A stretch of 64,000 nucleotides of DNA from Splendidivirga corallicola (GTDB lineage: Bacteria > Bacteroidota > Bacteroidia > Cytophagales > Cyclobacteriaceae). The notes below the pieces were generated by a model, which made no database searches, was not told the origin of the DNA, and worked only from the letters and a program-made list of their open reading frames with translations. Shown here piece after piece: positions 42,314 to 51,755 of the stretch. Position 1 is the first letter of the stretch, and each line of letters opens with the position of its first letter. Position numbers and translations under genes: made by a program. The stretch is from NCBI GenBank assembly GCA_030442035.1, contig JAUJEA010000001.1, positions 899,559 to 963,558 of the forward strand, written 5' to 3'.

Positions 42314-44155
42314 ATGTCTAAAAAGAACGGTACTGTAGAGCTCGACAAAGTAGTGATCCGGTTTGCTGGTGATTCCGGTGATGGGATGCAATTAACTGGC
42401 TCACAGTTTACTTTTACCTCTGCGCTATTGGGAAATGACCTAGCTACATTTCCTGATTTTCCTGCAGAGATCAGGGCACCACAAGGGACAGTGGAAGGCG
42501 TATCCGGATTTCAAGTCCAGATTGGTAAGATTGACATTTTTACTCCCGGTGACCAAGCCGATGTACTTGTTGCTATGAATCCAGCTGCTTTAAAGTCCAA
42601 CATCAAGTGGATAAAGAAAGGCGGAAACATTATTGTTGATTCTGATTATTTTGAATCAAGAAACATCCAGAAAGCAGGTTTTGAAAGCAATCCATTGGAG
42701 GATGGCAGTATGGATGACTTCAATGTTATCGAAGCCCCCATTACCTCACTCACTAAAACTGCGCTTGAAGGAACTGAGCTGGACAATAAGAGTATCGTTC
42801 GATGTAAAAATATGTTTGCACTGGGGATCATGTATTGGTTATTTGACCGATCAATGGATCAAACCATCAGCTTCCTGGATGCTAAATTCAAGAAAAAACC
42901 GGTTCTGGCCGAAGCCAATAAAAAAGCACTTCATGCTGGTTATAATTATGCCATTACCATTGAAGCATTGCCATCGGCCTACAATGTGCCAGCGGCAGTT
43001 ATTGAAAAAGGTACTTATCGCCATATTTCCGGCAATCAGGCAACTGCCTGGGGACTCATGGCAGCGGCTGAGAAGATCAACAAAAAATTGTTTTATGGCA
43101 GCTACCCTATTACTCCGGCTTCCGATATTTTACATGAGCTCTCGAAATATCGAAACCTGGGTGTAATTCCTTTGCAGGCCGAAGATGAGATTGCTGCAGT
43201 CTGTTCCGCAATTGGAGCCAGCTATGCCGGGCAACTGGCCGCGACGGCATCGTCTGGCCCAGGTATAGCCCTAAAAGGAGAAGCCATAGGGCTCGCTATT
43301 ATGGCTGAGCTGCCTTTGGTTGTTATTGATGTCCAAAGGGGAGGTCCCTCTACAGGACTTCCCACGAAAACCGAACAAGCGGATTTTAACATTGCCATGT
43401 TTGGCAGAAATAGTGAAGCACCATGTATTGTAATTGCCGCCAGTACACCGGCAAATTGCTTTGATTTTGCTTTCGAATCAGCAAGGTTGTCCATCGAACA
43501 CATGACTCCTGTTATGTTTCTCACGGATGGTTACCTGGCCAATGGATCGGAACCATGGAAGTTTCCAAAAATGGCTGATTTACCGGAAATTAAGGTCCCG
43601 GAAGCTAAAATGAATCCGGAGAGTTTTGAGCCCTATTTAAGAGATAATGAAAAACTTTCAAGGTATTGGGCTACCCCCGGAACAAAGGGTCTTGAACATA
43701 GGATTGGAGGTCTGGAGAAACAAGATCTGACCGGAAACGTATCTTATGATCCGGCTAACCATGAGAATATGGTAAAACTCAGAGCAGAGAAGGTCGACAG
43801 GGTAGCCAACTATATTCCCGAGCTGGAGGTTATTGGAGAAAAGTCCGGGGATATCCTGCTTGTTGGATGGGGCGGAACTTATGGAGCGCTGCTAACTGCC
43901 ACAAGAGAGTTACAGGCTAAGGGTAAAAAAGTTGCACTTGCTCATTTTAACTACTTAAATCCACTACCTAAAAACACAGAACAGGTATTAGGTAATTATG
44001 ATAAGGTATTGGTTTGTGAATTGAACATGGGCCAGTTTGCAAATTATTTGCGAAGCACTTTCCCATCTTTGGAATTCCATCAATATAATAAGGTACAGGG
44101 ATTGCCTTTTACCGTTACCGAATTAAAAGAAACAATTATAAATTATTTAAAATAA
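42314..44155 (+). CDS. korA: 2-oxoacid:ferredoxin oxidoreductase, fused gamma/alpha subunit
   Basis: The large subunit of a 2-oxoglutarate (or related 2-oxoacid):ferredoxin oxidoreductase, 613 residues. The N-terminal ~190 residues are the gamma domain ('VVIRFAGDSGDGMQLTGSQF', 'FPDFPAEIRAPQGTVEGVSG'). From ~230 the alpha pyrimidine-binding domain follows ('YGSYPITPASDILHELSKY', 'QAEDEIAAVCSAIGASYAG', 'GPGIALKGEAIG', 'VDVQRGGPSTGLPTKTEQAD'). Together with the beta subunit it carries out CoA-dependent oxidative decarboxylation with TPP and reduces ferredoxin. The gene is 4 bp from korB. The KorA rather than PorA call rests on subunit layout. Confidence 0.94.
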   Translation: MSKKNGTVELDKVVIRFAGDSGDGMQLTGSQFTFTSALLGNDLATFPDFPAEIRAPQGTVEGVSGFQVQIGKIDIFTPGDQADVLVAMNPAALKSNIKWIKKGGNIIVDSDYFESRNIQKAGFESNPLEDGSMDDFNVIEAPITSLTKTALEGTELDNKSIVRCKNMFALGIMYWLFDRSMDQTISFLDAKFKKKPVLAEANKKALHAGYNYAITIEALPSAYNVPAAVIEKGTYRHISGNQATAWGLMAAAEKINKKLFYGSYPITPASDILHELSKYRNLGVIPLQAEDEIAAVCSAIGASYAGQLAATASSGPGIALKGEAIGLAIMAELPLVVIDVQRGGPSTGLPTKTEQADFNIAMFGRNSEAPCIVIAASTPANCFDFAFESARLSIEHMTPVMFLTDGYLANGSEPWKFPKMADLPEIKVPEAKMNPESFEPYLRDNEKLSRYWATPGTKGLEHRIGGLEKQDLTGNVSYDPANHENMVKLRAEKVDRVANYIPELEVIGEKSGDILLVGWGGTYGALLTATRELQAKGKKVALAHFNYLNPLPKNTEQVLGNYDKVLVCELNMGQFANYLRSTFPSLEFHQYNKVQGLPFTVTELKETIINYLK

Positions 44156-44159
44156 AGTC

Positions 44160-45200
44160 ATGGCTGAAAACATTGTAAAAGATCAAAGTAGTGGCACAGC
44201 ATTAACCAAAAAGGATTTCTCAAGTGATCAAATGGTTAGATGGTGCCCTGGATGTGGGGACTATGCTATTTTGTCAGCCATACAAAATGCAATGCCCAAA
44301 CTCAACAGGAAGAAAGAGGACTTTGTTTTTGTTTCAGGTATTGGCTGTGCGGCTAGGTTTCCATACTATATGAACACATATGGCTTTCATACGATCCATG
44401 GAAGAGCTCCTGCAGTATCGACTGGGGTAAAACTTGCTAATCCGGACCTTAGTGTATGGCAGGTGACTGGTGATGGCGATGCATTGGCCATTGGAGGGAA
44501 CCACTTTATTCATGTACTGCGAAGAAACATTGATATTAATATTTTACTTTTCAATAATGAAATATACGGATTGACAAAAGGTCAATTTTCACCCACGTCA
44601 CGTACAGGACTTGTTACAAAATCCACTCCTACTGGTGTAATTGATCGCCCTTTTAGTGCTGGTGAATTAGCTGTTGGAGCAAATGGTACCTTCTTTGCCA
44701 GAACAATCGATACCAATCCAAAATTGATGACTGATATTTTTGTGGAATCTGCACAACATGTTGGGACATCATTGATTGAAATTCTACAGAACTGTGTCAT
44801 ATTCAATGATAAGACTCATGCGGCTATAACGTCCAAAGAAACAAAAGATGATTTTCAACTTCATCTGGAGCATGGTAAGCCGATGATCTTTGGTAAAGAA
44901 AAAAATAAGGGGATCGTACTTAAAGGATTTAAACTTGAAGTGGTTACTTTGGGAGAAAATGGTGTAAGTGAAGATGATATCTTAGTACATGATGCAAGCG
45001 ATGAAGATCCGACTTTGCACATGATGCTTATCAAAATGAAACCACCTCACATGCCAATGGCACTGGGTATAATCCGCGCGGTTAAGGCACCTACCTATGA
45101 TCAGCAAGTGCAAAATCAATTTGAACAGGTAAAAGCCAGTGCAAAGATTAAATCCATGGATGAATTATTGTCCAGCGGTAACATCTGGACAGTTGAATAA
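44160..45200 (+). CDS. korB: 2-oxoacid:ferredoxin oxidoreductase, beta subunit
   Basis: The TPP-binding subunit of the KorAB enzyme, 346 residues. It has the Fe-S ligand motif 'RWCPGCGDYAILSAIQNA' at ~27-44, a further Cys in 'SGIGCAARFPYYMNTYGF', and the TPP-Mg motif 'VTGDGDALAIGGNH' ending in 'NNEIYGLTKGQFSPTS'. The remainder is a typical beta tail ('MLIKMKPPHMPMALG'). It is coupled to korA by a 4-bp gap and followed by a strong 18-bp hairpin terminator, so korAB is a closed two-gene operon. Confidence 0.96.
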   Translation: MAENIVKDQSSGTALTKKDFSSDQMVRWCPGCGDYAILSAIQNAMPKLNRKKEDFVFVSGIGCAARFPYYMNTYGFHTIHGRAPAVSTGVKLANPDLSVWQVTGDGDALAIGGNHFIHVLRRNIDINILLFNNEIYGLTKGQFSPTSRTGLVTKSTPTGVIDRPFSAGELAVGANGTFFARTIDTNPKLMTDIFVESAQHVGTSLIEILQNCVIFNDKTHAAITSKETKDDFQLHLEHGKPMIFGKEKNKGIVLKGFKLEVVTLGENGVSEDDILVHDASDEDPTLHMMLIKMKPPHMPMALGIIRAVKAPTYDQQVQNQFEQVKASAKIKSMDELLSSGNIWTVE

Positions 45201-45220
45201 CAATTGATTAACTTTTCTAT

Positions 45221-45259
45221 CAAAATGCCTATTAATCACTTTGATTAATAGGCATTTTG
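45221..45259. terminator. korAB terminator
   Basis: CAAAATGCCTATTAATCA and its exact reverse complement form an 18-bp perfect stem with a 3-base loop (CTT), followed by ATTTT, 20 bases after the korB stop. Confidence 0.85.
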
Positions 45260-45421
45260 ATTTTCACACCTTTGTTTGGTAAAATCAGTGCAAACGGATT
45301 TAAGATTTGTGATAAAGTCATTGAATGGCTTTGACCGATTGTTCGTGGCAATGTAAAATGAGCATTTTCACTCAAAATTTTCCCTAACTATCAATCGCTT
45401 GGTTGTCCAATATTCAATAAC

Positions 45422-45453
45422 TTCAACACCTCAACACTTGAACACTTAAACAC
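45422..45453. repeat. Tandem 8-bp repeat, four units (NNNAACAC)
   Basis: TTCAACAC, CTCAACAC, TTGAACAC and TTAAACAC follow without gaps. Every unit ends in AACAC and only the first three bases vary. The same period and one identical unit occur at 37520-37551. Confidence 0.65.
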
Positions 45454-45521
45454 CATACCACTTATATTTCCATTAAGGATAAGACAGCTCCATTGAATAT
45501 TATGGCAGACATTTAAATACG

Positions 45522-45567
45522 TTTACCCTGGGTAAAATCAGTCGGTTGAAAGTCTCTGATAATTTTG
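45522..45567 (+). promoter_or_regulatory. Palindrome and -7 box upstream of the flavoprotein gene
   Basis: TTTACCC-T-GGGTAAA (45522-45536) is a perfect 7-bp dyad whose end lies 23 bases before TAATTTTG (45560-45567), a TAnnTTTG -7 box. The dyad would thus cover the -33 region, the usual place for a repressor or activator. Confidence 0.5.
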
Positions 45568-45596
45568 TATATTAGGCAAATACCTAGCATTAAAAT

Positions 45597-46973
45597 ATGA
45601 AACACTCCGGTCATCATTTCATTGCGGTTTTCGGAGGGGCAGTATCAGGAGCGGAAGCCGCATACCAGTTAGCCAATCGTGGTTTTAGAGTTGTAGTTTT
45701 TGATCAGAATATATTGCCATATGGTAAGATCGAAGATGGTCTTCCAAAATGGCATAGTAAACTTCGGGATAAAGAGGAACAACGGATCAATGAAAAGATC
45801 GATCTTCCCAATGTCCGTTTTGTGCCAGGTGTAAAACTCGGCAAGGACATAGATTTTGAGGATATCGCAAGAAACTGGGGTTTTACCGCCGTGATATTAG
45901 CTACAGGTGCCTGGAGGGACAGACCACTTCCTATCAACGGAATTGATCAATATGTAAACCGGGGGCTTTATTATCAAAACCCATTTGTTTATTGGTTCAA
46001 TCACAATCATGAACCCGAATTTGCTGGTGAGAAATTTGATATTGTAGATGGTGCTGCAGTAGTTGGTGGCGGCCTTGCATCCCTGGATGTTGTAAAAATT
46101 CTCATGATAGAATCCGTACAAAAGGCATTGGCAGAAAGAGGGCACCGTGTAGATATGTTTACCTTAGACCGAAGTATTGCCAAGGTACTGGATAATTTGA
46201 ATCTTTCGCTTTCTGATCTTGATCTGGAAGGTTGCACCTTATATTATAGGCGGAGAGATATCGATATGCCTCTATCTAGTATACCTACAGACACTCCCGA
46301 GCAATTGGAAAAGGCGCAAATGGTTAGAAAGAAGATACTTGATAACTATCAAAAAAAGTATCTTTTCAAATTCGAACCTTGTCACATGCCTGTGGATAAA
46401 ATAGTAGAAGGTGAACGGCTGGAAGGCATCGTATTTAGAAAAACCAAAATTGAAAATAATAAAGTAGAACCCATTTTGGGAAGTGATGTTGAAATCAGGG
46501 CACCCTTGTTCATTTCTTCTATTGGCAGTATACCTGAACCGATTCCCGGAATTCCTACACAAGGCCAGGTTTTCAAAATAAGTAATGCCGAATGTTGTCA
46601 AATAGAAGGTTACGACAATGTATTTGCAGTCGGCAATGCGGTCACAGGGCGTGGAAACATCAATGAATCCCTGAAACATGGCCGTGAGATTACTGAAGAA
46701 GTAATGGACAATTTTTTGCAATGGCAGGAAGAGGATTATCAAAGCTGGCTAAGAACAACAGAATCCACTGTCGAGAGCAATATCAATGCTATTGTAGATA
46801 CAATCAAAAGAAAAAAATTTATGCCTGATGAAGTGATCCAAAACATTTTGGATAAAACTGAAGTGCTTCAAAAAAAGGTTGGGTACAATGGCAGCTATTC
46901 TGATTGGGTAGATAAAAATCTTCCGGTTAGATTGGAGACCATGCTTGAAAACGAATCTAATACAGGCAATTGA
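45597..46973 (+). CDS. Adrenodoxin/ferredoxin-NADP reductase-like flavoprotein
   Basis: A 458-residue cytosolic FAD/NAD(P) oxidoreductase of the adrenodoxin reductase / GltD-like type. The first dinucleotide motif is atypical (AVFGGAVSGAEAAYQLANRG; GGAVSG instead of GxGxxG). The second (AAVVGGGLASLDVVKIL, ~residue 155) binds NAD(P). An FAD motif with 'NVFAVGNAVTGRGNINESLK' near ~345 closes the core. It probably moves electrons between NAD(P)H and ferredoxin or a similar carrier. Its place directly downstream of korAB, a ferredoxin-reducing enzyme, supports this, although it has its own promoter. Confidence 0.82.
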   Translation: MKHSGHHFIAVFGGAVSGAEAAYQLANRGFRVVVFDQNILPYGKIEDGLPKWHSKLRDKEEQRINEKIDLPNVRFVPGVKLGKDIDFEDIARNWGFTAVILATGAWRDRPLPINGIDQYVNRGLYYQNPFVYWFNHNHEPEFAGEKFDIVDGAAVVGGGLASLDVVKILMIESVQKALAERGHRVDMFTLDRSIAKVLDNLNLSLSDLDLEGCTLYYRRRDIDMPLSSIPTDTPEQLEKAQMVRKKILDNYQKKYLFKFEPCHMPVDKIVEGERLEGIVFRKTKIENNKVEPILGSDVEIRAPLFISSIGSIPEPIPGIPTQGQVFKISNAECCQIEGYDNVFAVGNAVTGRGNINESLKHGREITEEVMDNFLQWQEEDYQSWLRTTESTVESNINAIVDTIKRKKFMPDEVIQNILDKTEVLQKKVGYNGSYSDWVDKNLPVRLETMLENESNTGN

Positions 46974-47127
46974 TTTCGTATAAATTTCAGTCGGCTATGT
47001 TAATATTGCTAGTATAGAAGGAAGTTTTTAACCCGAGAGACTTGACAAGAATTATTTGGTTCATTGTAAGAAATCATAAATATTTTTTTGCAAAACTATA
47101 ACAACATACTTCCCAAAAAACGATCCC

Positions 47128-48228
47128 ATGAAATGCATCAAATTTAACTTTTACCTGTTTATTTTTCTCATCCTACTATTAATCAGCCCAGAAAGTCAGG
47201 GTCAGAAAATCAATGAGTCAATAGAAGAGGCACGAAAAATTGTTTCAGCGGTCATGGCAGAAACGAATGTTCCTGGAATGGCTGTATCGATCTCAATTGA
47301 TGGAAAAACAATTTGGTCTGAAGGGTTTGGTTTTTCCAATATTAGTCAACAGAAAACAGTAGATCCTTCCCAAACGCTGTTTAGAATAGGCAGTGTTTCA
47401 AAGCCATTGACTGCAGTGGCAGTGGGACTTTTATACGAACAGGGCAAATTAAACCTTGATGCTGTGGTACAAGAATATGTTCCTGATTTCCCGAGGAAAA
47501 AATATGATATAACGACAAGGCAAGTTGCCGGGCACCTGGCTGGGATAAGACATTACAGGGGAATTGAATTTATGAGCAATATTCACTATGAATCTGTCTT
47601 GGAAGGGTTAAAGATATTCCAGAATGACCCGCTTCTCTTTGAACCTGAAAGCAAATATAATTATTCAACTTACGGATGGAATCTGATCAGTGCTATAGTG
47701 GAGGGAGCATCAGGGCAACCTTTTCTCGATTATATGCAGATCAATGTTTTTGATCCTATGGGTATGAAAAACACATACGCCGACGATGCCACAAAAGAAA
47801 TAGCGAACAGAACTAATTTCTACAGGTTTGATGGAAAAAAAACAACCCTGGCCCCAGCGGTTGATAACAGTTACAAATGGGCTGGGGGTGGCTTTATTTC
47901 TACCAGTGAAGATTTACTAAAATTTGGAAATGCTCAGTTAAATGCAACTGTACTGGAAGAACAAACCATTCAGGAACTGATCAAACCACAAAAGACCAAG
48001 GATGGAAAAAGTACCAATTACGGAATAGGCTGGCGCTCTGGCACCGATAAGTTTGGCAGGTATTGGTATGGACACACGGGTGGTTCTGTTGGCGGTATTA
48101 CACAATTCTATATTTATCCAAAAGAAAAACTGGTCATAGCTATGGTAAGTAACTCTTCGAATGTCAATTACAATGAAGCTCCTTTTAAAATTGTTGATAT
48201 CTTTCTCCGCTATTCTAAAAAGAATTAA
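47128..48228 (+). CDS. Serine hydrolase, beta-lactamase/DD-peptidase family
   Basis: An exported serine hydrolase of 366 residues with a signal peptide (FNFYLFIFLILLLISPESQG). It carries the class C-type motifs SxxK in 'RIGSVSKPLTAVAVG' (Ser ~90), a tyrosine motif in 'YNYSTYGWNLISAIVEG' (YST) and the third motif 'HTGGSVGG' near ~310. These are features of the beta-lactamase/DD-peptidase/esterase superfamily, and such stand-alone members are mostly of unknown substrate. There is no evidence that it is a resistance enzyme. It is a single gene. Confidence 0.9.
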   Translation: MKCIKFNFYLFIFLILLLISPESQGQKINESIEEARKIVSAVMAETNVPGMAVSISIDGKTIWSEGFGFSNISQQKTVDPSQTLFRIGSVSKPLTAVAVGLLYEQGKLNLDAVVQEYVPDFPRKKYDITTRQVAGHLAGIRHYRGIEFMSNIHYESVLEGLKIFQNDPLLFEPESKYNYSTYGWNLISAIVEGASGQPFLDYMQINVFDPMGMKNTYADDATKEIANRTNFYRFDGKKTTLAPAVDNSYKWAGGGFISTSEDLLKFGNAQLNATVLEEQTIQELIKPQKTKDGKSTNYGIGWRSGTDKFGRYWYGHTGGSVGGITQFYIYPKEKLVIAMVSNSSNVNYNEAPFKIVDIFLRYSKKN

Positions 48229-48720
48229 GAGTACTCATCTGCATAAGTGTAAACGGTTCAACCAAGCTTAGGCATTTGAGCCTTAATGTTAGGCTCTTCC
48301 ATACCTGAATCGAAAAGTGTAAGCGCAGGCGGTTATAAATCTTTGGCAAAATCAATGCTTTCTACTTTACACTCGAAGAAGTAACAAATAGTACTTTTCC
48401 TCTACTATCAACAGCCAGGATTTTGTGGAGTGTAGTAGCGCTGACTATCTCTGATCTTAACCCGATCGGTATAAAACCATACATGGTGATGAGATAATAG
48501 AAGTATCAGGAATCTTACAAAGCGAATGTCCGATATTAGGTCAATAAACCGCTTTAAAGTCATTATAGCTGATTTTTGTTTATTTATTTCCAAAAAACCC
48601 AATCGTTGTTTTCTGCCTTATTAAACTTCAAAGGTAATATGTGCTTTGAATTTCAGTACTTTTTAATTGGCCTTCCTGTTAAATTCAAAGTTTCAAAAAT
48701 TTACAATTAATACATTTTGT
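48229..48720. other. Intergenic region before the envelope operon
   Basis: About 490 bases. Short frames on both strands are readable (for example the minus-strand 48408-48602 frame), but none has family resemblance, a good start or support. No terminator or strong promoter is recognised. Confidence 0.35.
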
Positions 48721-50349
48721 ATGCGCTTAAGAAAAATTCTTAATTGGAGAATTCCGTTAATGTTTATTCCACTGCTGGCGTTATCGTGTTTCAACTCCGA
48801 CGATTATGATTTTAACAAGGTATCCGAGATTGAATGGAGTCCTTCTCTCGCCGGAGCGGTCATGCACGGTGATCTGTCAATAGAGAGTTTACTGGACAAT
48901 TTTGATAACATCGAGCTATTAGCCTATCCCGATGGATTGCTTTATTTTTCTTTTGAAAGCAATGCGCAATCCGGAAGGTTAGATGATCTGATCACATTAT
49001 CAGATGTTAGTTTCAATCGTAGCGTGAATCCGCCTGCTGACATTGTCACAACAATTCCCTCAGCGCTGGAAATTATGAACACCACTTTTGAAGTTGACAT
49101 GCCTGTGGTAGATAATTTGGCAGAGCTTGATTCAGTCTTTTACAGGACTTTAGACCTGAACCTCACAGCTAACACCACCATCGATGAAGATATCGATATC
49201 ATCATTACTATTCCAACTTTCGTGATGGACGGCACGGTTGTAGAACGTCGATTTTCGTTAAATGGCAGTAATCCATCCACAAATATTAATGACAGGTTAG
49301 AGAATTTAACCGTTGACCTCACACAGGGAACACCAGCTTACAACAAGTTTCTTATAAATGTAAGTGTTGTTGTACAGCCCGGAGCGATTTCAATATCCAC
49401 GGCTGATATGGTTAGCTTCGATTTAAGGCTCACTAACCCGCAATTCGGGTGGCTGTTTGGTGATTTTCTGAACCAGACAAGGCCGGTCACCAGCAATGAT
49501 ATTGATTTTGAAATATTTGAGAGCACATTCAGGGACGCTCAGGTGAGTCTTGAAGGAGCTATGATGAACTTCGTTGTGACTAATGAGTTTGGAGTTCCAA
49601 TACGATTGAATTTCAATGATTTATACGCTGTAAATGAACAAAATAATCAGCTAAACCTGAATATAAGTCCAGGCAATCCTATTGATTTGGCAGCACCGTT
49701 GACTATAGGAGAAAGTGAAGAAACAACTATAAGCGTTACCAATGCTTCAGAATTATTTGATTTCGAACCAGTTCGTTTTGTCTATGATCTCGATGCTTCG
49801 GTTCTTGACGACAATATTGACAATGGAACCAATTTCATCGCGGATACAAGTCAGGCCAACATAACATTTTCTGCCGAAGTGCCGTTGCACGGATCAGCTT
49901 CCGGGATTGTCATCCGAGATACTGTTAATCTTGATTTGAACGAAATAGATGGTGATATTGATATTGAAGCGGAACGCGTGATCATCAAAGCACTCATTGA
50001 AAATGAATATCCCGTTCAGGCCAGAATTCAGGGCATACTCACCGATGAAAATTTCAATTTTCTAGATTCTTTGTTATTGAGAGATCAGACTTTGTTGGTA
50101 AGGGCCGCAGAGACGAATAATAACTCTATAGTAAACCAGGGAATCTTCAACGAAGAAATAGTGCTCGATAACAGCAAAATCGACAACTTATTTGATGCAT
50201 CAAAACTCATCATTATTGCGAGGTTAAGTACATTCAGAAGCCCCGATGGCACATTCCCAAATGTCAAATTCTTCAGGGATGCTTCAGTGAATGTAAAACT
50301 TGGAATAAGAACTGATTTGAAAGCCAATATTAATCCCAATACTGAATGA
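48721..50349 (+). CDS. Large lipoprotein of unknown function, partner of DUF5723 gene
   Basis: I do not recognise the family. The frame begins at TTG 48667, but ATG 48721 starts a clean lipoprotein signal (MRLRKILNWRIPLMFIPLLA, then LSC with Cys ~23). The mature ~520 residues are beta-rich and acidic, with Ile/Asn/Asp-rich repeats (TIDEDIDIIITIP, DIDFEIFES), which suggests stacked Ig-like or beta-sandwich domains. Its last codons overlap the start of the DUF5723 gene by 4 bases (50346), so the two are translationally coupled. It probably works with the DUF5723 barrel-like protein at the outer membrane; that is inference. Confidence 0.65.
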   Translation: MRLRKILNWRIPLMFIPLLALSCFNSDDYDFNKVSEIEWSPSLAGAVMHGDLSIESLLDNFDNIELLAYPDGLLYFSFESNAQSGRLDDLITLSDVSFNRSVNPPADIVTTIPSALEIMNTTFEVDMPVVDNLAELDSVFYRTLDLNLTANTTIDEDIDIIITIPTFVMDGTVVERRFSLNGSNPSTNINDRLENLTVDLTQGTPAYNKFLINVSVVVQPGAISISTADMVSFDLRLTNPQFGWLFGDFLNQTRPVTSNDIDFEIFESTFRDAQVSLEGAMMNFVVTNEFGVPIRLNFNDLYAVNEQNNQLNLNISPGNPIDLAAPLTIGESEETTISVTNASELFDFEPVRFVYDLDASVLDDNIDNGTNFIADTSQANITFSAEVPLHGSASGIVIRDTVNLDLNEIDGDIDIEAERVIIKALIENEYPVQARIQGILTDENFNFLDSLLLRDQTLLVRAAETNNNSIVNQGIFNEEIVLDNSKIDNLFDASKLIIIARLSTFRSPDGTFPNVKFFRDASVNVKLGIRTDLKANINPNTE

Positions 50350-51716
50350 AAAAAATAATAATTGCAATACTTATGTGCGGAACATTTTCAATGGTTCACG
50401 CACAGCAAGAGGTAACCTTTCATTTTATGAGAGCGGTGCCGCAGTCAACTTATAACAATCCGGCTTTTATACCAAAGCACGATACCTATATAGGTCTTTT
50501 TGCTCTTTCATCAATCCATGCCTCAGTATTACATAGTGGGTTTAGCTATGATGATGTTATAAGAAGACTGCCTAGTGATTCACTTAGAATAGATTTGCTT
50601 GCTTTGCAAAATGCGATTAAAAACAAGAACTATATTATTAATGAAGAAGATATAGATCTATTCAGTATGGGATTCAGGGTAAACCCAAAAATGTATCTTT
50701 CCCTTAATCTTTCAGCAAAAAATTACCAGGTTATTCAATATACTGATGATTTAATAAATCTACTCATCGATGGCAATGCAGCCTATCTAAGCGAACCACT
50801 TAATTTGGAAATTAAGGCCAATGGCATGTCTTATATTGATGCAGGGGTTGGACTTTCTTATCAAGTGAATGATAAATTAGTAGTAGGTTCCAAAGTTAAA
50901 TACTTGACGGGGCTATTGAATGTGACAACCAAGCAGGCAAATCTTTCTCTTGAAACTGGTGAGTTTTATGAGTTAACTATTGCCGGAGATGCACATATCC
51001 AAACTTCCGGAATCAATGAAATAACAAACGGTGATTTCGATCCCGATATTTCTGATATAAAAGATTACTTCAGCAATAACGGATTAGGCATTGATATAGG
51101 TGCCACCTATCAGATATCAGACAGGATCAATGTTGGTCTGAGTGTTTTAGATATAGGTAGTATCAAATGGAAGAATGATGTTAGGGAGTACATGCTCACA
51201 AGTGAAACCAGTGAATTTACCTGGCGAGGAATAAACGTTGATTCACTTATCAATGGCAATGCGGGAAATGAAATAGACCAAATGGTAGATTCCCTTGAAA
51301 ATAATTTTGATTTCAGAGAGGACAGTCTTGGAACGTATAAGTCTGCATTGCCGATGAGAATATATTTAAGTGGTTCATATAGACTACCTTATAATGTTAC
51401 ATTGGGGGCAGTGCTCTTCAATGAGAAGTTCAGGGATTTTCACCAAATAGGTGGCGGTGTTGTTGTAAATAAAGGGTTTGGGAAGACACTGGACCTATCA
51501 TTATCATATTCGGTTAAAAACAACTCATATAACAACCTGGGTTTTGGACTGGCAGCCCGGCTCATTCCACCACTTCAATTGTATATAGCAAGTGATAATT
51601 TACTGAGCACCTCTTTAAAACCTAATAGCGCCAAAGGTGTCAACTTAAGATTCGGTTTGAACTTCGTTTATAATTGGCATAAAACACCTGCGGCCATTCC
51701 AAGCTCTTTAAGATAA
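50346..51716 (+). CDS. DUF5723 family outer membrane protein
   Basis: A 456-residue exported protein with a signal peptide (MKKIIIAILMCGTFSMVHAQ). The early mature part 'RAVPQSTYNNPAFIPKHDTY' is typical for DUF5723, and the remainder is a run of amphipathic strands of the OmpP1/FadL or PorV-like type (for example 'NDKLVVGSKVKYLTGLLNV' and 'DRINVGLSVLDIGSIKW'). An outer membrane barrel is likely. It overlaps the upstream lipoprotein gene by 4 bases and precedes the PD40-OmpA gene by 39 bp, so the three form an envelope operon. Function is unknown. Confidence 0.82.
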   Translation: MKKIIIAILMCGTFSMVHAQQEVTFHFMRAVPQSTYNNPAFIPKHDTYIGLFALSSIHASVLHSGFSYDDVIRRLPSDSLRIDLLALQNAIKNKNYIINEEDIDLFSMGFRVNPKMYLSLNLSAKNYQVIQYTDDLINLLIDGNAAYLSEPLNLEIKANGMSYIDAGVGLSYQVNDKLVVGSKVKYLTGLLNVTTKQANLSLETGEFYELTIAGDAHIQTSGINEITNGDFDPDISDIKDYFSNNGLGIDIGATYQISDRINVGLSVLDIGSIKWKNDVREYMLTSETSEFTWRGINVDSLINGNAGNEIDQMVDSLENNFDFREDSLGTYKSALPMRIYLSGSYRLPYNVTLGAVLFNEKFRDFHQIGGGVVVNKGFGKTLDLSLSYSVKNNSYNNLGFGLAARLIPPLQLYIASDNLLSTSLKPNSAKGVNLRFGLNFVYNWHKTPAAIPSSLR

Positions 51717-51755
51717 ATAGATTAATAATAAGGAATTCAAAATACTAAGAGGAAG

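Larger units (their letters stand above)
45201..45596. other. Intergenic region after korB
   Basis: Holds the korAB terminator (45221-45259), a tandem 8-bp repeat (45422-45453), a TTTACCC-T-GGGTAAA palindrome (45522-45536) and a TAATTTTG -7 box for the downstream gene. No gene is seen. Confidence 0.6.

Noticed and set aside
42633-43166. 177-residue plus-strand frame inside korA
   Set aside because: Shadow of korA in another frame; the korA frame has clear family motifs throughout.
46272-46742. 156-residue minus-strand frame
   Set aside because: Antisense shadow of the flavoprotein gene, with no motif of its own.
47128-48228. Antibiotic-resistance beta-lactamase
   Set aside because: The motifs fit the broad serine hydrolase family; nothing in the sequence or context indicates a resistance role.
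48408-48602. 64-residue minus-strand frame before the envelope operon
   Set aside because: No signal, domain or coding bias; I also checked the neighbouring frame and could not recognise it.
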